The notes beneath the pieces were generated by a model. It worked only from the letters and a program-made list of their open reading frames with translations. It was not told the origin of the DNA and did not search any database. Position numbers and translations under genes: made by a program. Of a stretch of DNA of 64,000 nt, positions 43,471 through 56,829 are shown piece by piece. Source of the DNA: Agapanthus africanus (taxonomy: Eukaryota; Streptophyta; Magnoliopsida; Asparagales; Amaryllidaceae); the NCBI GenBank assembly GCA_030015575.1, contig JASDDO010000026.1, positions 70,333,433 through 70,397,432 of the forward strand, written 5' to 3'. Numbering within the stretch: position 1 is the stretch's first letter; the number at the start of each line of letters is the position of its first letter.

Positions 43471-45210
43471 ATCTCCCACTTGCACTAGGGCCACCATATA
43501 GCAGTGGTTGTAGTATCTCATACTCAACCATTCCATAAAAGTCACTTCTAGGAATAGGCCTTTATGAGTGGATCCACCGTGTTGTCTACTGTAGTCTACT
43601 CTCCTAACATCGATCATCCTGGAGATCATCCATCTCCATGATCAGGTGATACTGCCTAAGAATATGTCTGGATCACAGATGGGACGGGGGTTCCTAGGCC
43701 TAAGCCACAACTCCATTGTCACACAATGGTAGGAACGAAGTTCATCTCATGAACTTATATACATCCAGACTACCTCTTTGGTAGTATCCTTGGTAGCAAT
43801 GTATCCAACCTTTATCGTCTAGTTTGCCACGGTATCTAGCTTGGAACTCTTCCAACATACCGTCCCTCTACTGAGGGTAAAGACAATACCTGTGACTGAC
43901 ATTCAGTCGACCTTACCACCCTGGAAGCTATCCAGTGATTCTCCCCAGAATCGATTGATACCATCTCACTACACCTAGTGAGAATCCTAATATCCACTTA
44001 GATCTATCTCATAGATCCAAAACCCAGGATTTAGGAGGTATCACCTTGATCCTATATGGAGAATCCTTGTGATAAGAGGAGATTGACCGAGTGTAGCATA
44101 GGAAACTCCTTTCCTATCAAGAGTATGTCATCCACGAACAATACGAGGATCACCACCATACTCTCTACTGCCTGTTTGTATATACAAGGTTCATCTACCA
44201 TTTTGATGAAGTCAAACTCTTTGACTACCACATCAAAACAGACGTTCCAACTCCGCGATGCCTGCTTTAACCCATAAAGCAACTTGCACACGTTTCCGCT
44301 GCTCCCACTGTCTACGAAACCCTCTGGCTGTGTACTTATAGACGCTCTCTTCTAAATAACTATCTAGAAAAGCAGTCATGACACCCAACCACCAGATATC
44401 GTATTCATGGTATGTAGCAATGGCAAGTAGGATCCGGATGGACTTAAGCATAGGGACTAGAAAAGGTTTCATCATTATCCACACCTGGTCGATGACGAAA
44501 ACCTTTAGAAACAAGTCTTAGCTTTGAAAGTCTCAACTTTTCCATGTACACCAAAGTAATCTTCTCAAGATATACTTGCTCCTGATGGGGATTTAACCCT
44601 TCAGATAAAGCAACCAAAGTCCATACTTTGTTGGTGTATATAGATTCCATCTCAGATCGCTTAGCATCCAGCCATTCTCACAGAGTCCCCACTCTTGATG
44701 GCCTGCTCGAAACTAGTTGGGTCATCATCTCATGATGCAATCCTCGCTCCCACTGTCATAAAGAAAACCGAAGTATCTCTCAGGTGGATGAGGAACCCTA
44801 CCAGATCGGCGGAGTGGCTGGGATTCGTTGGGAACTATTGAATCCTCCGGTTCTACCAAATCATCAGCTGTAGTTTGTACAGCTGGAACTCCTTCCAGTT
44901 TTACCTCATGACCACTAATTTCTTCAAAAGAAATTCCCTTTCCAAAAGGTGGCATGCTGAGAAACAAAACACCTTTTGTTCCTCGGTGTGGTAGAAGATA
45001 TTCCCTTGCGAATGCTTGGGATATCCAACAAACTTCCACAGAACTGACCTTGCCTCGAGCTTGTCCGGATTTTGCTTTGTACATAGGCCGGACAACCCCA
45101 AATCTTAACTTTCTTAAGAGATGGGCTCTTCCCATACCATATCACATATGGAGTGGTAGGCACCTGATTTGGTTGGAACCCTATTCAATAAGTATGCTGC
45201 TTCCCAAGTG
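43471..45210 (-). pseudogene. C: RNase H, RT and integrase end region
   Basis: Minus strand. The polypurine tract is at 43471-43483 (GCAAGTGGGAGAT in sense). RNase H traces lie at 43500-44000. RT carries CKLLYGLKQASRSWN and LFVDDILLIGKE (about 44130-44290). The integrase C-terminal region (KVKIWGCPAYV) lies near 45070-45110. The same order as A, decayed. Confidence 0.85.
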
Positions 45211-45215
45211 CATAA
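45211..45215. repeat. D: target site duplication, left copy (CATAA)
   Basis: CATAA next to the LTR terminus, repeated exactly at 55180-55184. Confidence 0.95.
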
Positions 45216-47326
45216 TGTAAGTCTACGGTAGCGTCCCGGCCATCTGTACGAGGCCAAAATGCGGAAACGAAAACTTTTTCAAACTAGAAAACCGGCGCTA
45301 TCGTATGCTTAAAACCCAAATCGGACCATTAACCTACTACTAGCTAACTTAAGAAAAGGTAGAGAGGCTATACCGAGCGATCCGTGTCCTTCGGTCTTCG
45401 GACACCATCCCAAGCTCCTCGCGGCATCTCCGGTCTCGATCTCCTCGTCGGAAAGGACAACACATCGAGGAGTCTTTTTACGGGCTCCCGCTTCGACTGA
45501 AGCAACTCGGGCACGAAGTGTGCTAGCCGACGTATCCAAGGTGTTGTAGAGAATGTTTGTGATCACTTTGCCTCTTGCATCCATTGCTTGGATGGGGGTT
45601 AGAGATATTGCTATTAATGGAGAATGCAAGCTAGAGGAAGAAGAAGAAGAAGAAGAGAAGGTTTTTTCTTCTTTTCTTTTCTTGTAATAGAATGAGAGTG
45701 AGAGAGTGTTATGAAAATAATACAAGACCAAAAACTTAACTCATGGCAGCCCCTCTCTCTCTTCCTCTCATATCAACCCAAAAACATCACATAATATGAC
45801 ATTAACACATAAAAAGAGACCATGAGTCACTAATGTGTCCATGTCATATTTAATGCATGTCATGATGAAATCTAGCTTACAATTTCCATTATCAAACATT
45901 AATCCAAATGTTTGCAACAATAAAAAGATACGGCAACATCTAAAGTAAACTCGTGACGGATCACAAGGATACCCCTCACCTGTATATACATACCTGCATC
46001 CGCATTCCGACTGAATGCGAATGTGATGAGACTAAAATAATCCAACAAATCTAATACTAGGATCCGATTTAAACAAAAGCCCTGTAGTATGATCCGTCCG
46101 ATCATGATCCGTGCAATACCACACGTATAAGATCGAACCCTGCCATATATCATACGGCCTCTACAACGTTTCGCCCGAAACTTGAGAAACTGTCTGTGGG
46201 GGACTCTAAAGACTCGTCAATACTTTGGCGGTGGATTTAACCACTAGCACGTCAGAGGTACTAGCTATACGTAACGGGCTACCAAGTATTGACCAAAAGG
46301 GAGGTCGATGAGCGAACTCATCCTGACACCCTACTGAGCCTGTCAGTGACAATATCCGTACAATCCAGTCCGTTCGTCTATGAGCGTCGCATGTTAGGCC
46401 TAAGGGGTTGGTAAAAGTCAGACCCCCAAAAGCGGTACAAGTCGTGTCGGAGTGTAGCCCAGAACACCCTGAGATACTACTGGAATACCTACCAGTAAAT
46501 CTCCTGCCTTGGCCAAGGACTTCGTGTAATGGCTCTCCTAGACACAGCGCGATCTCACCCCCAATACTGGGAGAGACGAACCCCTGCCGATCCGCTCACT
46601 GCCTCCATATGGCTCGGGACTGTACCCAACTAAAACCTGTTTGCACGACTCCTTTGAGCCGTGGTAGGGTAGTAATCAAAGCACAGTGGGAACTCACACG
46701 AGACAATTGACGATCTCAGGTCGATGAACTAACCTGTACACATGTCACCAGGGAACTGCTATCTGACGCTAGGTATAATACCAACTAGCATATTCCCGGC
46801 GAGTCCTGTCCGGTGTACTCATAACCCAATAAGCACCTGTATACATCTTAGGTGATCCAACTGACACCAATGGCTTGTGAGACCGGCCACCGCCCCTCGT
46901 CGGGGTCTCGACTGTATACACTAGTCTACTAATGGAGTATCGATGCCCAGTCTCGAAACTCCCACGACTACGGACCACTTTAAGGATGTGCTTATAGACT
47001 ACCCAACTCTCACGTATATGATCGCCATCATATTGTTGGTAGTCAAGCAAGAATCCTATGGGCTCTATCAATACGCATTAGTGACCTGTAAGGTCACCTA
47101 AAGTAGTACACGATGATAAAGACAAACCATGATAGCATACTATTCTCTATCAACGTGTAATAGTGAACCACAATGTCACCTAAAACATGTACACAATGAT
47201 AAAGACATACCAGATAGTATACAAACCTCTCGAGTAAGACTGTCCTACCGGTATAGGTCCTCCCCCAATCATTGCAATCACGTGCCTGCGATCCAATAAT
47301 TGACTCTGAGGACACTATATCCAACA
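45216..47326 (-). repeat. D: 3' LTR (2111 bp)
   Basis: Sense orientation runs right to left, TGTTGGATATAG.. to ..AGACTTACA. Its U5 side (45309-45731) holds a sense frame of 140 codons, conserved in the other LTR. Confidence 0.95.
45309..45731 (-). other. D: LTR-borne sense open frame, copy in 3' LTR
   Basis: Shared by both LTRs (53199-53624): a Ser run, then ISLTPIQAMDARGKVITNIL, then a charged stretch with LSDEEIETGDAARSLGW. No domain recognised. Present in D but not in the LTRs of A, B or C at this position. It may be a leader frame or chance. Confidence 0.35.
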
Positions 47327-47339
47327 ATCTCCCACTTGT
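47327..47339 (-). other. D: polypurine tract
   Basis: Sense TACAAGTGGGAGAT directly before the TGTTGG LTR start. Confidence 0.85.
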
Positions 47340-50300
47340 ACTCAAGGCTAATTATTGCGATGTCGCATACTCACAGCCCGTGTGATACCGAACACCCAAC
47401 TCCTCTACTAATCAGTCTCACAAAGCCCATTTGCGAAACTATTGCGTTTGAGGAATAGCCTCAGTGAGAGGATCTATCCTAATGTTTCTTTCTATGTCTC
47501 TCTTTATCTCAAGTTCGCGGAGAAAGCCATCTCCCGAAATGAGCAATACCTGTCTTAGAATGTGTCTGGATATCTGATGGGACCTAGCTCATAAATGAAC
47601 TCCAAATCCAAACTTCTTAGACTGTATCGTCAACTGAACTTAATCAGTATCCTGCGCCATGCCTCCCTCAGTATTCGCTTGGACCATCTGTCCAAACTAC
47701 TGCCCCTCATCAGAGGGAAAACTACAACTCTGATAGCCACTCTATCATCCAGGTCACCTTGGAAGCCTGGAATGATAACCGTCTCCCAAAAGAGGTCGTC
47801 GCTATCATATCCCTAGAACATCCACTTATGTTCTAAAACTGCTTCCGAATGTTTCTCCAGGATTGGATCGATATCAACTTATTGCATCCCGTGCAAAAAC
47901 AACGTCTGGTGTGGTACTTGACATCTCATGATTGACTCAATTGCCTAAGCAAGTGATCTATCAATCATGCACATCCCTCTCCCCTTTAGTCTGTAAGACA
48001 CCTTTAGAGAGGGTGACTCCATCACCTGCAGGTACACTACCATGCCTGGAGTCGTCCATTCTAAAACACCTTTAGAATGCTGTCAAAGTACCCAGATTAG
48101 GAAACTACCCAAATCTAGATCTAAAACTATAGATCTAGTAACCAGAATATCTGATATAATATCCATGTCCTTTGTGGAGAAACCACTGTGTGACAACCAA
48201 AGTATAACCGACCGTAGTATAGGAATTTCACTTCCTACTCTGTGTATGTCATCCAAATACCAGGACATCACACCCTACTACCTTCTTAACAGATCCATCC
48301 CCTATTCTGATGAAGTCAAACCTATGACTGTCACATCAGAAATAGATGATCTATCTCCGCTATATCTGCTTTAGTCCAAAAATAGACATAAGCTACTTTT
48401 CCACTATGCTTCCGCTGCTCCCACTGACTACGACAACCCTCTGGCAGAGTCATATACACGTACACTTCTAAAGCTAGTTTAGAATGACGCTATACTCATC
48501 CTCCTGCCGGGTCTCACAGTCTGGAACAACAATAATGGCAAGTCTGGGTGAACAAGAACCTCCCTGTCACCGTCCTTGAGGCTACCGGAGTACCTCTCAG
48601 GTGCCTGAGGTTACCCACCATATCTGCGGAGTGGCCAATGGAATGTCAAACCAGATTGAATCTTTAGGTTCTTATTAAATTTTCAGTAATCGTTTACGGT
48701 TCTGAAATCACTTCCAGTTCTACCATACTCCCACTTCTGTTTTCTGAAAAAATCCATTTTACTAAAACTGTAGCGAGTCAAAAACAATATCACTATTGAT
48801 CTTCCAGATGGTAGAAAGTCAACCCTCATCATAGCCTGGGTCAACCCACAAACAGCCATTATAGAAACGTGCCTTGAGTTATCCAAAGTCTGGTTTTAAG
48901 CATAAGCCGGACAACTCCCCGTACCTTAACATTGTTAAGATATGAACTATTCTATATCCAATATAGAAACAGAGGCACTGATTTAATTGGAACCAGATTC
49001 AAATCATGCAGCTGTCTCCAGTGCATGTCAACTAAATGGAAAGAGGTCGATCAACATTACTCAACTTAGTAGTGCTTCCAATTTTGAGTAACCTGAAAGA
49101 GAAGCAAGTTCTCTTAATCATTACTATCATCTGAATACCATACACAAGTATCTATATTTTCGATCACCTTGAAGAATCCTGATACTTGCAACGCCTGGTT
49201 CTCTACTTTATTCTTATACCTATAACTTCTTAAAACTTAGACGTTGCATTTCTACGAAACACATGTCTAAGAACTAGAGAAGTCACAAGTAAACAGAATA
49301 TAGTCCGAGTACCAACCCCTCTGTCCTCATGGACACTAGACAACATACAATACTCTGTATAAGTCCCCTGAGTCTAATAACTCATCCCTGTATGTCGTAG
49401 GTTGAAAACTGTACTTATGTTTAAGAAGAATTACACCGCTGTTTAATACTCCTTACCTAACCATCCACTGATATAGGTAAATGTCATAGACATAATTTCA
49501 AAAAGTTATATCTCACTTTATAAAAATAAACGTACAGATATATCAATTTGAAATTGGTGCATTACGACGGATATTCAAAACCAAATATTTGCCGTCCGGC
49601 AAACAGCCCAGGCGATTTCCTCAAATATCACCAATTACAACGAATTCCGATATAATGAGGATAATCACCTAATTCCTAATAACTTACTCCCACTCATCAT
49701 CTGTAAAACCATACAGATGTGAGAATCATACCTAGTAAATACATACCCTGGAGCAAGGGCTAATTGGGAAATCAGCTTTCCTTTAACAGTACACAGTGAA
49801 ACTGAAACATTGAAATGTTTCGTAGGGGTATCCAAGTATTCCTAGTAATACCTCTTCCATTATCAGATTCACAACTGTAACCGTATATTTCTTTGCCATC
49901 TCTTCAAATCACTTTATTTGTGTTTAGTCATTACCTTCTGTACACCCTCTTAGGCTAAATGGTTTTCTTCCTTCCCTACCGTTCGGCACCCGCCTATGGT
50001 TTGGAAGAAGACTATCCAATAAGCATAATAAGTGTACTGTCATAATCCTAGGAGCACTCGCAACCCGAGAGAAGGTAAAGATAAAAGACAACTGAATAAA
50101 ACTTTATTCTTATTTCTCCTGAACCAGAATCCATCCCCGAACTGGAAAAAGTCCCTTCGAGTTCGTATATAACCATACGATAGAGTATCCAATAAACTGT
50201 GGATCTTCGTAGTGATACGGAGTGTCCTGAAGAAATACAAAGGTGAAGTAGGAGTGGTAATGAAATACTTGGTTTGGTCGTGAATGGCAGTCGCAATTTA

Positions 50301-50700
50301 CTTAGCCCTCCTTCTAATCCCTTTATTTGTCTTTACTTAATACCTTCTGTACACCACACTTAGGCTAATCGGCTTTCTTCATTCCCTACCGTTCGACACC
50401 AGCCTTAGGTTTGGAATAAGACTATCCAATAAGCGTAATGGGTGTACTCTCTCCTAATCCAAGGAGCGCTCGCAACCCGAGAGAAGGTAAAAGGAAAAGA
50501 CAACTGAATAGTCCTATTCGTTTTCTCCAGAACCGGAAACCATCCTCGAATCTGGAACAAGTTCCTTCGAGTTCGTATATAACCATACGATGGTTTTATC
50601 CAATGGAAGTGGACGTTCGTAATAATACGGGGTGTCCTGGAGAAAAGGGTAAAAGTAGGAGTGGTAATGAGGTATGCAACTCAGACAATCCAAAAGCCAG
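47340..50700 (-). pseudogene. D: decayed pol region
   Basis: Minus strand. RNase H and RT traces lie at 47340-48650, the integrase end at about 48650-48960, and protease/integrase DNA-level homology to B at 49700-50700. Few protein stretches survive. It contains a tandem duplication of about 400 bp (49905-50313 and 50314-50690). Fossil, with many breaks. Confidence 0.75.
49905..50690 (-). repeat. D: tandem duplication, unit about 400 bp
   Basis: Both copies carry CTTTATTTGT.TTTA, ACCTTCTGTACACC, CCCTACCGTTCG and ACTATCCAATAAGC. B has the segment once (5430-5830). Confidence 0.8.
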
Positions 50701-51064
50701 TGTTATAAGAAGGTTCGGTTAACTTGGTCACTGAGTCATAGTCAAGGGTCGGGCCATGGTCGCTGCCAAAGAGAGAGAGAGAAAAAACACTCAGCATGCA
50801 CTCTAACCTAGATCAGAATGGTTATCACTTTATCTAATCAGGAAACCTCCCACTGTATCGTCAAATTCTCCTCCAAACCTGAAAGAAGAATTAGTCGGGA
50901 TCACCCGAGGAGTAAACCAACTCATCAGTGGGAATCGGGATCCAACTATCATCGCATGATAATGTGATGGAATCCACTCACGTTATCACACTCCAGAAGG
51001 TATGCACATATCTGGCAAGTTTCAGTTTCTTTAGAAACTCCCGATGTGATTTTTACCCCATGCT

Positions 51065-51275
51065 CTTATGACCTTGACGAAGGCCAACATATCATAAGTC
51101 ACATGTCAAGTTCTACCCGTCATTATCCAGGTTAATTTGAACCCACCCGTACATACCCTTGACGAAGGCCAAAATAGTAGTACGACTGTCTCAAACTAAC
51201 GCATCTATCTATGCAACAGAAAAGTAACAAATAGCTACCATACACTATGCCTTGACGTAGGCCAACATACATAGT
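51065..51275 (-). repeat. D: three hairpins with variable stems and a common loop
   Basis: Stems CTTATGA/TCATAAG (51065-51071 with 51092-51098), CGTAC/GTACG (51148-51152 with 51180-51184) and ACTATG/CATAGT (51244-51249 with 51270-51275), around the near-constant core CCTTGACGAAGGCCAACA. Spacing about 88 bp. The same arrangement is in C at 56830-57037. Confidence 0.85.
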
Positions 51276-51414
51276 ATGAATACTAAGTGCTACCTTTCTG
51301 AAATGACGGAAGGCTACAAATGGTTTTTGGCGAAAAACCTTTAACACAATGAACTTGATATCGTTGAAGAAACCGGATAGTTTTTTATAAAAATATAGTG
51401 ACGAAAACCTTTGC

Positions 51415-51650
51415 TAAAGAGGTCACTCCCGGTGAAGGGATCTCGGCTCTTTCCCCGTAGAATAAGGTGCAGGATATTCCAACTGAATACCACGATGCAA
51501 AGCAAAAAGTAATCGACTATAGTGAAGTTATTACCCTGACGCAAACTTCTGTCCACGGGGTCACTCCCGGTGAAGGGATCTCGGCCCTTGCCTCGTCGAC
51601 TGAGGTGCTGGATATTCATAACCGAATACCACTGTGCAAAACAAAAGAGA
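51415..51650 (-). repeat. D: hairpin cassette, two copies, period about 138 bp
   Basis: Each copy carries TCACTCCCGGTGAAGGGATC, a CCTC..GAGG or related inverted repeat, and GGATATTC..GAATACC arms. C has two copies (57180-57420) and G at least one (24870-24915). Confidence 0.75.
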
Positions 51651-53050
51651 ACGTCCTTGTAATAACAGCTTTTTGAAAATTTGTTCCAACAACATCAGAA
51701 TAGGTTTGTTTAGCTTGCATTGATCCGAATCAACGCAGTCCCATCAATTGATCACACCAATAAAGAACGAAAATACGATGTACGTATATGCCATCCGCAT
51801 TCGCCACTGGGTCCTGTCATCATCCGTTAGGTTACTTAACTAACGACAGAGCGGGGACTGGACTAGCGCGGATGCAAAACATATACAACATCTACTAGTA
51901 TATATATCAATATATAATAATCGCTCAAGGCGTGATAAAATGCAACATCACAGATAATAATAAGTATCACAAAACAATACAGATAATCTGGAAGCCCCGG
52001 GTTTTACAGAGCCGCAACTGAAACCCGATGTTCCCCTGGTCGTGTGGATAGCCTGTGCAATGAAATCCTAAACCCCTACGGGCGCGGCAAGTTACCCGCC
52101 AAAACCTGAAGCAAGGCAGCCCCCTTCAACAAAGTGAATGGACCATCCAGCACTTCACGGAATCCGGTAACTTGAGCACCTCTCCTTGGGTCAACCTGTA
52201 CCCCATACGAGTGCGGCGAATAGCCCGCCAATTCTAGAGTGAAGCCCCCTCCGTCTTAAAGCCATGAGATGCGGGCCCGTTGCCCTCTAGAACCCGGCTA
52301 CCCGTGCACCCCTCCACGGGGTAATCCTAGTACAGAAAGTAAAATATATACAACGGGTACATCGACCTCAGCCGGTCGTGCCCCAAAAGAATAATATACA
52401 AACAGGCAGTGAAGGCAGTCCACATGTCGGACGCTCGCCCCGCAATATCAAATGTACTTATACAACCAAACTGTATTAACATTGCATCCAGGCTATCCAC
52501 CATGAAAAATCCGCAACAACACAGCACAACACAGAACATCAACGTGAATGTCGCGTTCGCAAATCTGTCTAAAAGGGCTATAACAATTAGACAGGATTTA
52601 CAGACCAAATGACATTCACGGTTGCAGATATAATGTAAATACTGTGAACTAACATGTTTAAAAAATTTTATCGACAAAAATTCCCGAAGTGGGCTACAAG
52701 CACAACTGTAGCACTCAAAATAAATCTGGGCCCAAACAGAATATACCAAAAACCCCAATTCCAACACAGAGACACCTATAGAAAATTTGGTACGGTAAAA
52801 AGATATAATGGCGGCGGAACCGCGGCCAATGCATGGGTTGGGCCGCGGTTCCACAGCGGAACAGTGGAAACAAGCTACCAAATTTTCCCAGAACTCTTAA
52901 AAAACCCTGCACGAATTTCTGCAATATACTAAATGATTTTTTGACCACAGCAAAAATTCGACAGAAACTGTGACATGGAAATGCGGTTTTCAGAGAATTC
53001 GTTCGATCGAACTTGTAAACACGTTAGAGCAAGCTAGTAAAGGTTAACGG

Positions 53051-53066
53051 CCTGGCTCTGATACCA
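53051..53066 (-). other. D: primer-binding site for initiator tRNA-Met
   Basis: Sense TGGTATCAGAGCCAGG, starting directly at the LTR end, matches 16 nt of the complement of the plant initiator tRNA-Met 3' end as I know it. Confidence 0.95.
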
Positions 53067-55179
53067 TGTAAGTCTACGGTAGCGCCCCGGCCGTCTGTAC
53101 GAGGCCAAAATGCGGAAACGAAAACTTTTTCAAACTAGAAAACCGGCGCTATCGTATGCTTAAAACCCAAATCGGACCATTAACCTACTACTAGCTAACT
53201 AGAGAAAAGGTAGAGAGGCTATACCGAGCGATCTGTGTCCTTCGGTCTTCGGCCACCATCCCAAGCTCCTCGCGGCATCTCCGGTCTCGATCTCCTCGTC
53301 GGAAAGGGCACCATATCGAGAAGTCTTTTTACGGGCTCCCGCTTCGTCCGAAGCAACTCGGGCACGAAGTGTGCTAGCCGACGTGTCCAAGGTGTTGTAG
53401 AGAATGTTTGTGATCACTTTGCCTCTTGCATCCATTGCTTGGATGGAGGTTAGAGATATTGCCATTAATGGAGAATGCAAGCTAGAGGAAGAAGAAGAAG
53501 AAGAGAAGGCTTTTTCTTCTTTTCTTTTCTTGTGATAGAATGAGAGTGAGAGAGTGTGTATGAAAATAATACAAGACCAAAAACTTAACTCATGGCAGCC
53601 CCTCTCTCTCTCTCCTCCTCTCATATCAACCCAAAAACATCACATAATGTGACATTAACACATAAAAAGAGACCATGAGTCACTAATGTGTCCATGTCAC
53701 ATTTAATGCATGTCATGATGAAATCTAGCTTACAATTTCCATTATCAAACATTAATCCAAATGTTTGCAACAATAAAAAGATACGGCAACATCTAAAGTA
53801 AACTCGTGACGGATCACAAGGATACCCCCCACCTGTATATACATACCTGCATCCGCATTCCGACTGAATGCGAATGCGATGAGACTAAAGTAATCCAACA
53901 AATCTAATACTAGGATCCGGCTTAAACCAAAGCCCTGTAGTATGATCCGTCCGATCATGATCCGTGCAATACCGCACGTATAAGATCGAACCCTGCCATA
54001 TATCATACGGCCTCTAAAACGTTTTGCCCGAAACTTGAGAAACTGTCTGTGGGGGACTCTAAAGACTCGTCAATACTTTGGCTGTGGATTTAACCACTGG
54101 CACGTCAGAGGTACTAGCTATACGTAACGGGCTACCAGGTATTGACCAAAAGGGAGGTCGATGAGAGAACTCATCCTGACACCCTACTGAGCCTGTCAGT
54201 GACAATATCCGTACAGTCCGGTCCGTTCGTCTATGAGCATCGCATGTCGGGCCTAGGTGGTTGGTAAAAGTCAGACCCCCAAAAGCGGTACAAGTCGTTT
54301 CGGAGTGTAGCCCAGAACACCCTGAGATACTACTGGAATACCTACCAGTAAATCTCCTGCCTTGGCCAAGGACTTCGTGTAATGGCTCTCCTAGACACAG
54401 CGCGATCTCACCCCCAATACCGAGAGAGACGAACCCCTGCCGATCCGTTCACTGCCTCCATGTGGCTCGGGACTGTACCCAACTAAAACCTGTTTGCACG
54501 ACTCCTTTGAGCTGTAGTAGGGTAGTAATCAAAGCACAGTGGGAACTCACACGAGACAAATGACGATCTCAAGTCGATGAACTAACCTGTACACATGTCA
54601 CCAGGGAACTGCTATCTGACGCTAGGTATAATACCAACTAGCATGTTCCCGGCGAGTCCTGTCCGGTGTACTCATAACCCAATGAGCACTTGTATACATC
54701 TTAGGTGATCCAACTGACACCAATGGCTTGTGAGACCGGCCACCGCCCCTCGTCGGGGTCTCGACTGTATACACTAGTCTACTATTGGAGTATCGATGCC
54801 CAGTCTCGAAACTCCCACGACTAGGGACCACTTTAAGGATGTGCTTATAGACTACCCAACTCTCACGTATATGATCACCATCATACTGCTGGTAGTCAAG
54901 CAAGAATCCTATGGGTTCTATCAACGCGCAATAGTGACCTGTAAGGTCACCTAAAGCAGTACACGATGATAAAGACAAACCATGATAGCATATTATTCTC
55001 TATCAACGTGTAATAGTGAACCACAATGTCATCTAAAACATGTACACGATGATGAAGACAAACCAGATAGTATACAAACCTTTCGAGTAAGACTGTCCTA
55101 CCGGTATAGGTCTTCCCTCAATCATTGCAATCACGTGCCTGCGATCCAATAATTGACTATGAGGGCACTATATCCAACA
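53067..55179 (-). repeat. D: 5' LTR (2113 bp)
   Basis: Sense TGTTGGATATAG.. (55179) to ..AGACTTACA (53067). Aligns end to end with 45216-47326. The 141-codon sense frame is at 53199-53624. Confidence 0.96.
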
Positions 55180-55184
55180 CATAA
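55180..55184. repeat. D: target site duplication, right copy (CATAA)
   Basis: Exact copy of 45211-45215; the integrase-region sequence of C resumes after it. Confidence 0.95.
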
Positions 55185-56440
55185 CCCCTTAAAAGGAAAT
55201 AGGTAACTCAGCAATACTCATTATAGAGCACACCATATCACATAGGGTGCGATTGCTCCACCCCGATATACCGACGTGCTGTGGTGTATACAGAGACAGA
55301 GGAGTAATACTGAGAAAGAATCTCATTCTCCTTTAGAATAGTCCTGGAATTCCGTGCTCAAGTATTCTCCTCCCTGATCACATTAAAGGACATAATACTT
55401 ATACCTGTTTGGTTCTCTACTTCTAACTTATATTCTTTGAATTTCTCAAAAGATTCAGACTTGTGTTTCAACTGGAATACATGTGTGAATCTTGAGAGAT
55501 CATCAGTGCATGTAATGAAGTAAAAAGAACCGGTCCTGGCATGTGTAGACAGGGGACCTACATACATCATCATGTATCAATCCCAAGAGTTCACTAACTC
55601 TTTCTCTGTTTCCAATAAACGGAGCTATGGTCATCTTATCTTTGTGACATGACTGGCAAGTTTCACAAGATGTAAATTCAAACTGATTTAAATATGCATC
55701 TAAATGAAACTTAGCTAGTCGGGTCGCAGTTGATATAACCTAATCTACAATGCCCTCAGGAAGGATTCGTTCATTTATGAACTCTTCCTTTTGTGTGTAT
55801 TCTGTACGTTAAGAACTATGGTTTGATTTAGAACGTATATGCTTTTGGATAACGTGCCTGAACCGATCAACTCTTGATATAGGAAATGTTCAAAACATTA
55901 TCCAACAATACAAAATTATATCCTTCTTTACTAAATAAAGAGACTGATATGATGTTGTATATCAGGTTCGGTATCTAATAACATTCGTTCAGAATCAATG
56001 TATTTAGTAATACAGGGTGATAACTGCCAACATCTTGGCTGCAACACTTGCACCGTTTCCAACTCTTGAAACTTATCATCCATTCTCAGTTCTCTACCCT
56101 TCTGTATCCCATGTAACAGATTACATATGTGGGATCCTGATCTGGTATCTCATACCCAGGACATAAAGGATACTGAGAAACAATTCTCGGTAATGAACAC
56201 ACCCAAAGAAGATGCATCATCATGCACTTTCTTTGTTTGGGCGGCACGGGAATCCTGGTAATCCCCTATTTCCTGCTCGGTCTTATAACAATTATAAGTT
56301 GGAGCGGGACCAACGTTCTCCAGCTCAGTATAACAAGCGGGTTCGGTCAATACATCCATATTATTATCTTGATTAAGGCGTGACATGGTCTCTACCTGTA
56401 GAGAGAGAGAAGAAAACACTCAGCGTATTCCCTTACAAGA
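55185..56440 (-). pseudogene. C: integrase, protease and gag-end region
   Basis: Minus strand. The integrase core piece with GPLSTHARTGSFYFITCTDD lies at about 55500-55560, then sequence equivalent to A 300-700. The gag/protease junction lies at 56150-56400 (MSRLNQDNNMDVLTEPACYT). Same layout as A positions 1-1190. Decayed. Confidence 0.85.
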
Positions 56441-56829
56441 TTAGATTGGTTATTAATATATCTAATCAGGATGGCTCCCACTGTTTTAATCAAATCTTTC
56501 TTCAAACCCTAAAAGGAAAGACTAGCCGGGATTAATTACACCCTACAATTTCGCCAATTTTTCAGCCAGGCCAGTGCCGGTATTTTGAGGGAGGTTTCCC
56601 GTGCTTTCGCACGGACCTAATTAAAATAAACCTCGTTTTTCCAGGGGCGTAACCCCGTTAACACCTTTCTAGACACCTACTTGATCGGCTAATTGTAATG
56701 TGTAAAACTCTCCCAAGAGTAACTCTTACTCGCAGTGGGTATCGGGATCCAACTATCTCATAGAAGGTATGCAATTTCATTGCAAATTTCAACACTTGAA
56801 AATCCCGATAATATTTTGCCCCTAGCGTC

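Larger units (their letters stand above)
50701..53050 (-). other. D: leader and gag-side region, structured repeats
   Basis: Minus strand between the primer-binding site and the protease side. It contains three hairpins with a common loop (51065-51275), a two-copy hairpin cassette (51415-51650) and a long leader (51650-53050). G and C share parts of the leader. Frames of 60-180 codons here are not conserved with C, and I do not call a gag. Confidence 0.6.
45216..55179 (-). mobile_element. Element D: Angela copy, minus strand, complete ends, 10 kb
   Basis: Two LTRs of 2.11 kb in direct orientation, an exact 5-bp duplication (CATAA), an initiator tRNA-Met binding site and a polypurine tract. 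It lies in the integrase region of C: flanking sequence on both sides aligns with consecutive A sequence near 1195-1250. The LTRs differ by about 3-4% in the stretches I compared. The interior is much decayed, with dozens of breaks, although the LTRs are rather similar; this suggests mobilisation of an already defective copy by helper proteins. Confidence 0.95.

Noticed and set aside
52327-52881. 184-codon minus-strand frame in the D leader (Cys-rich)
   Set aside because: It is in sense orientation but upstream of gag in the leader. Homologous leader of G and C does not keep the frame, and there is no gag motif.
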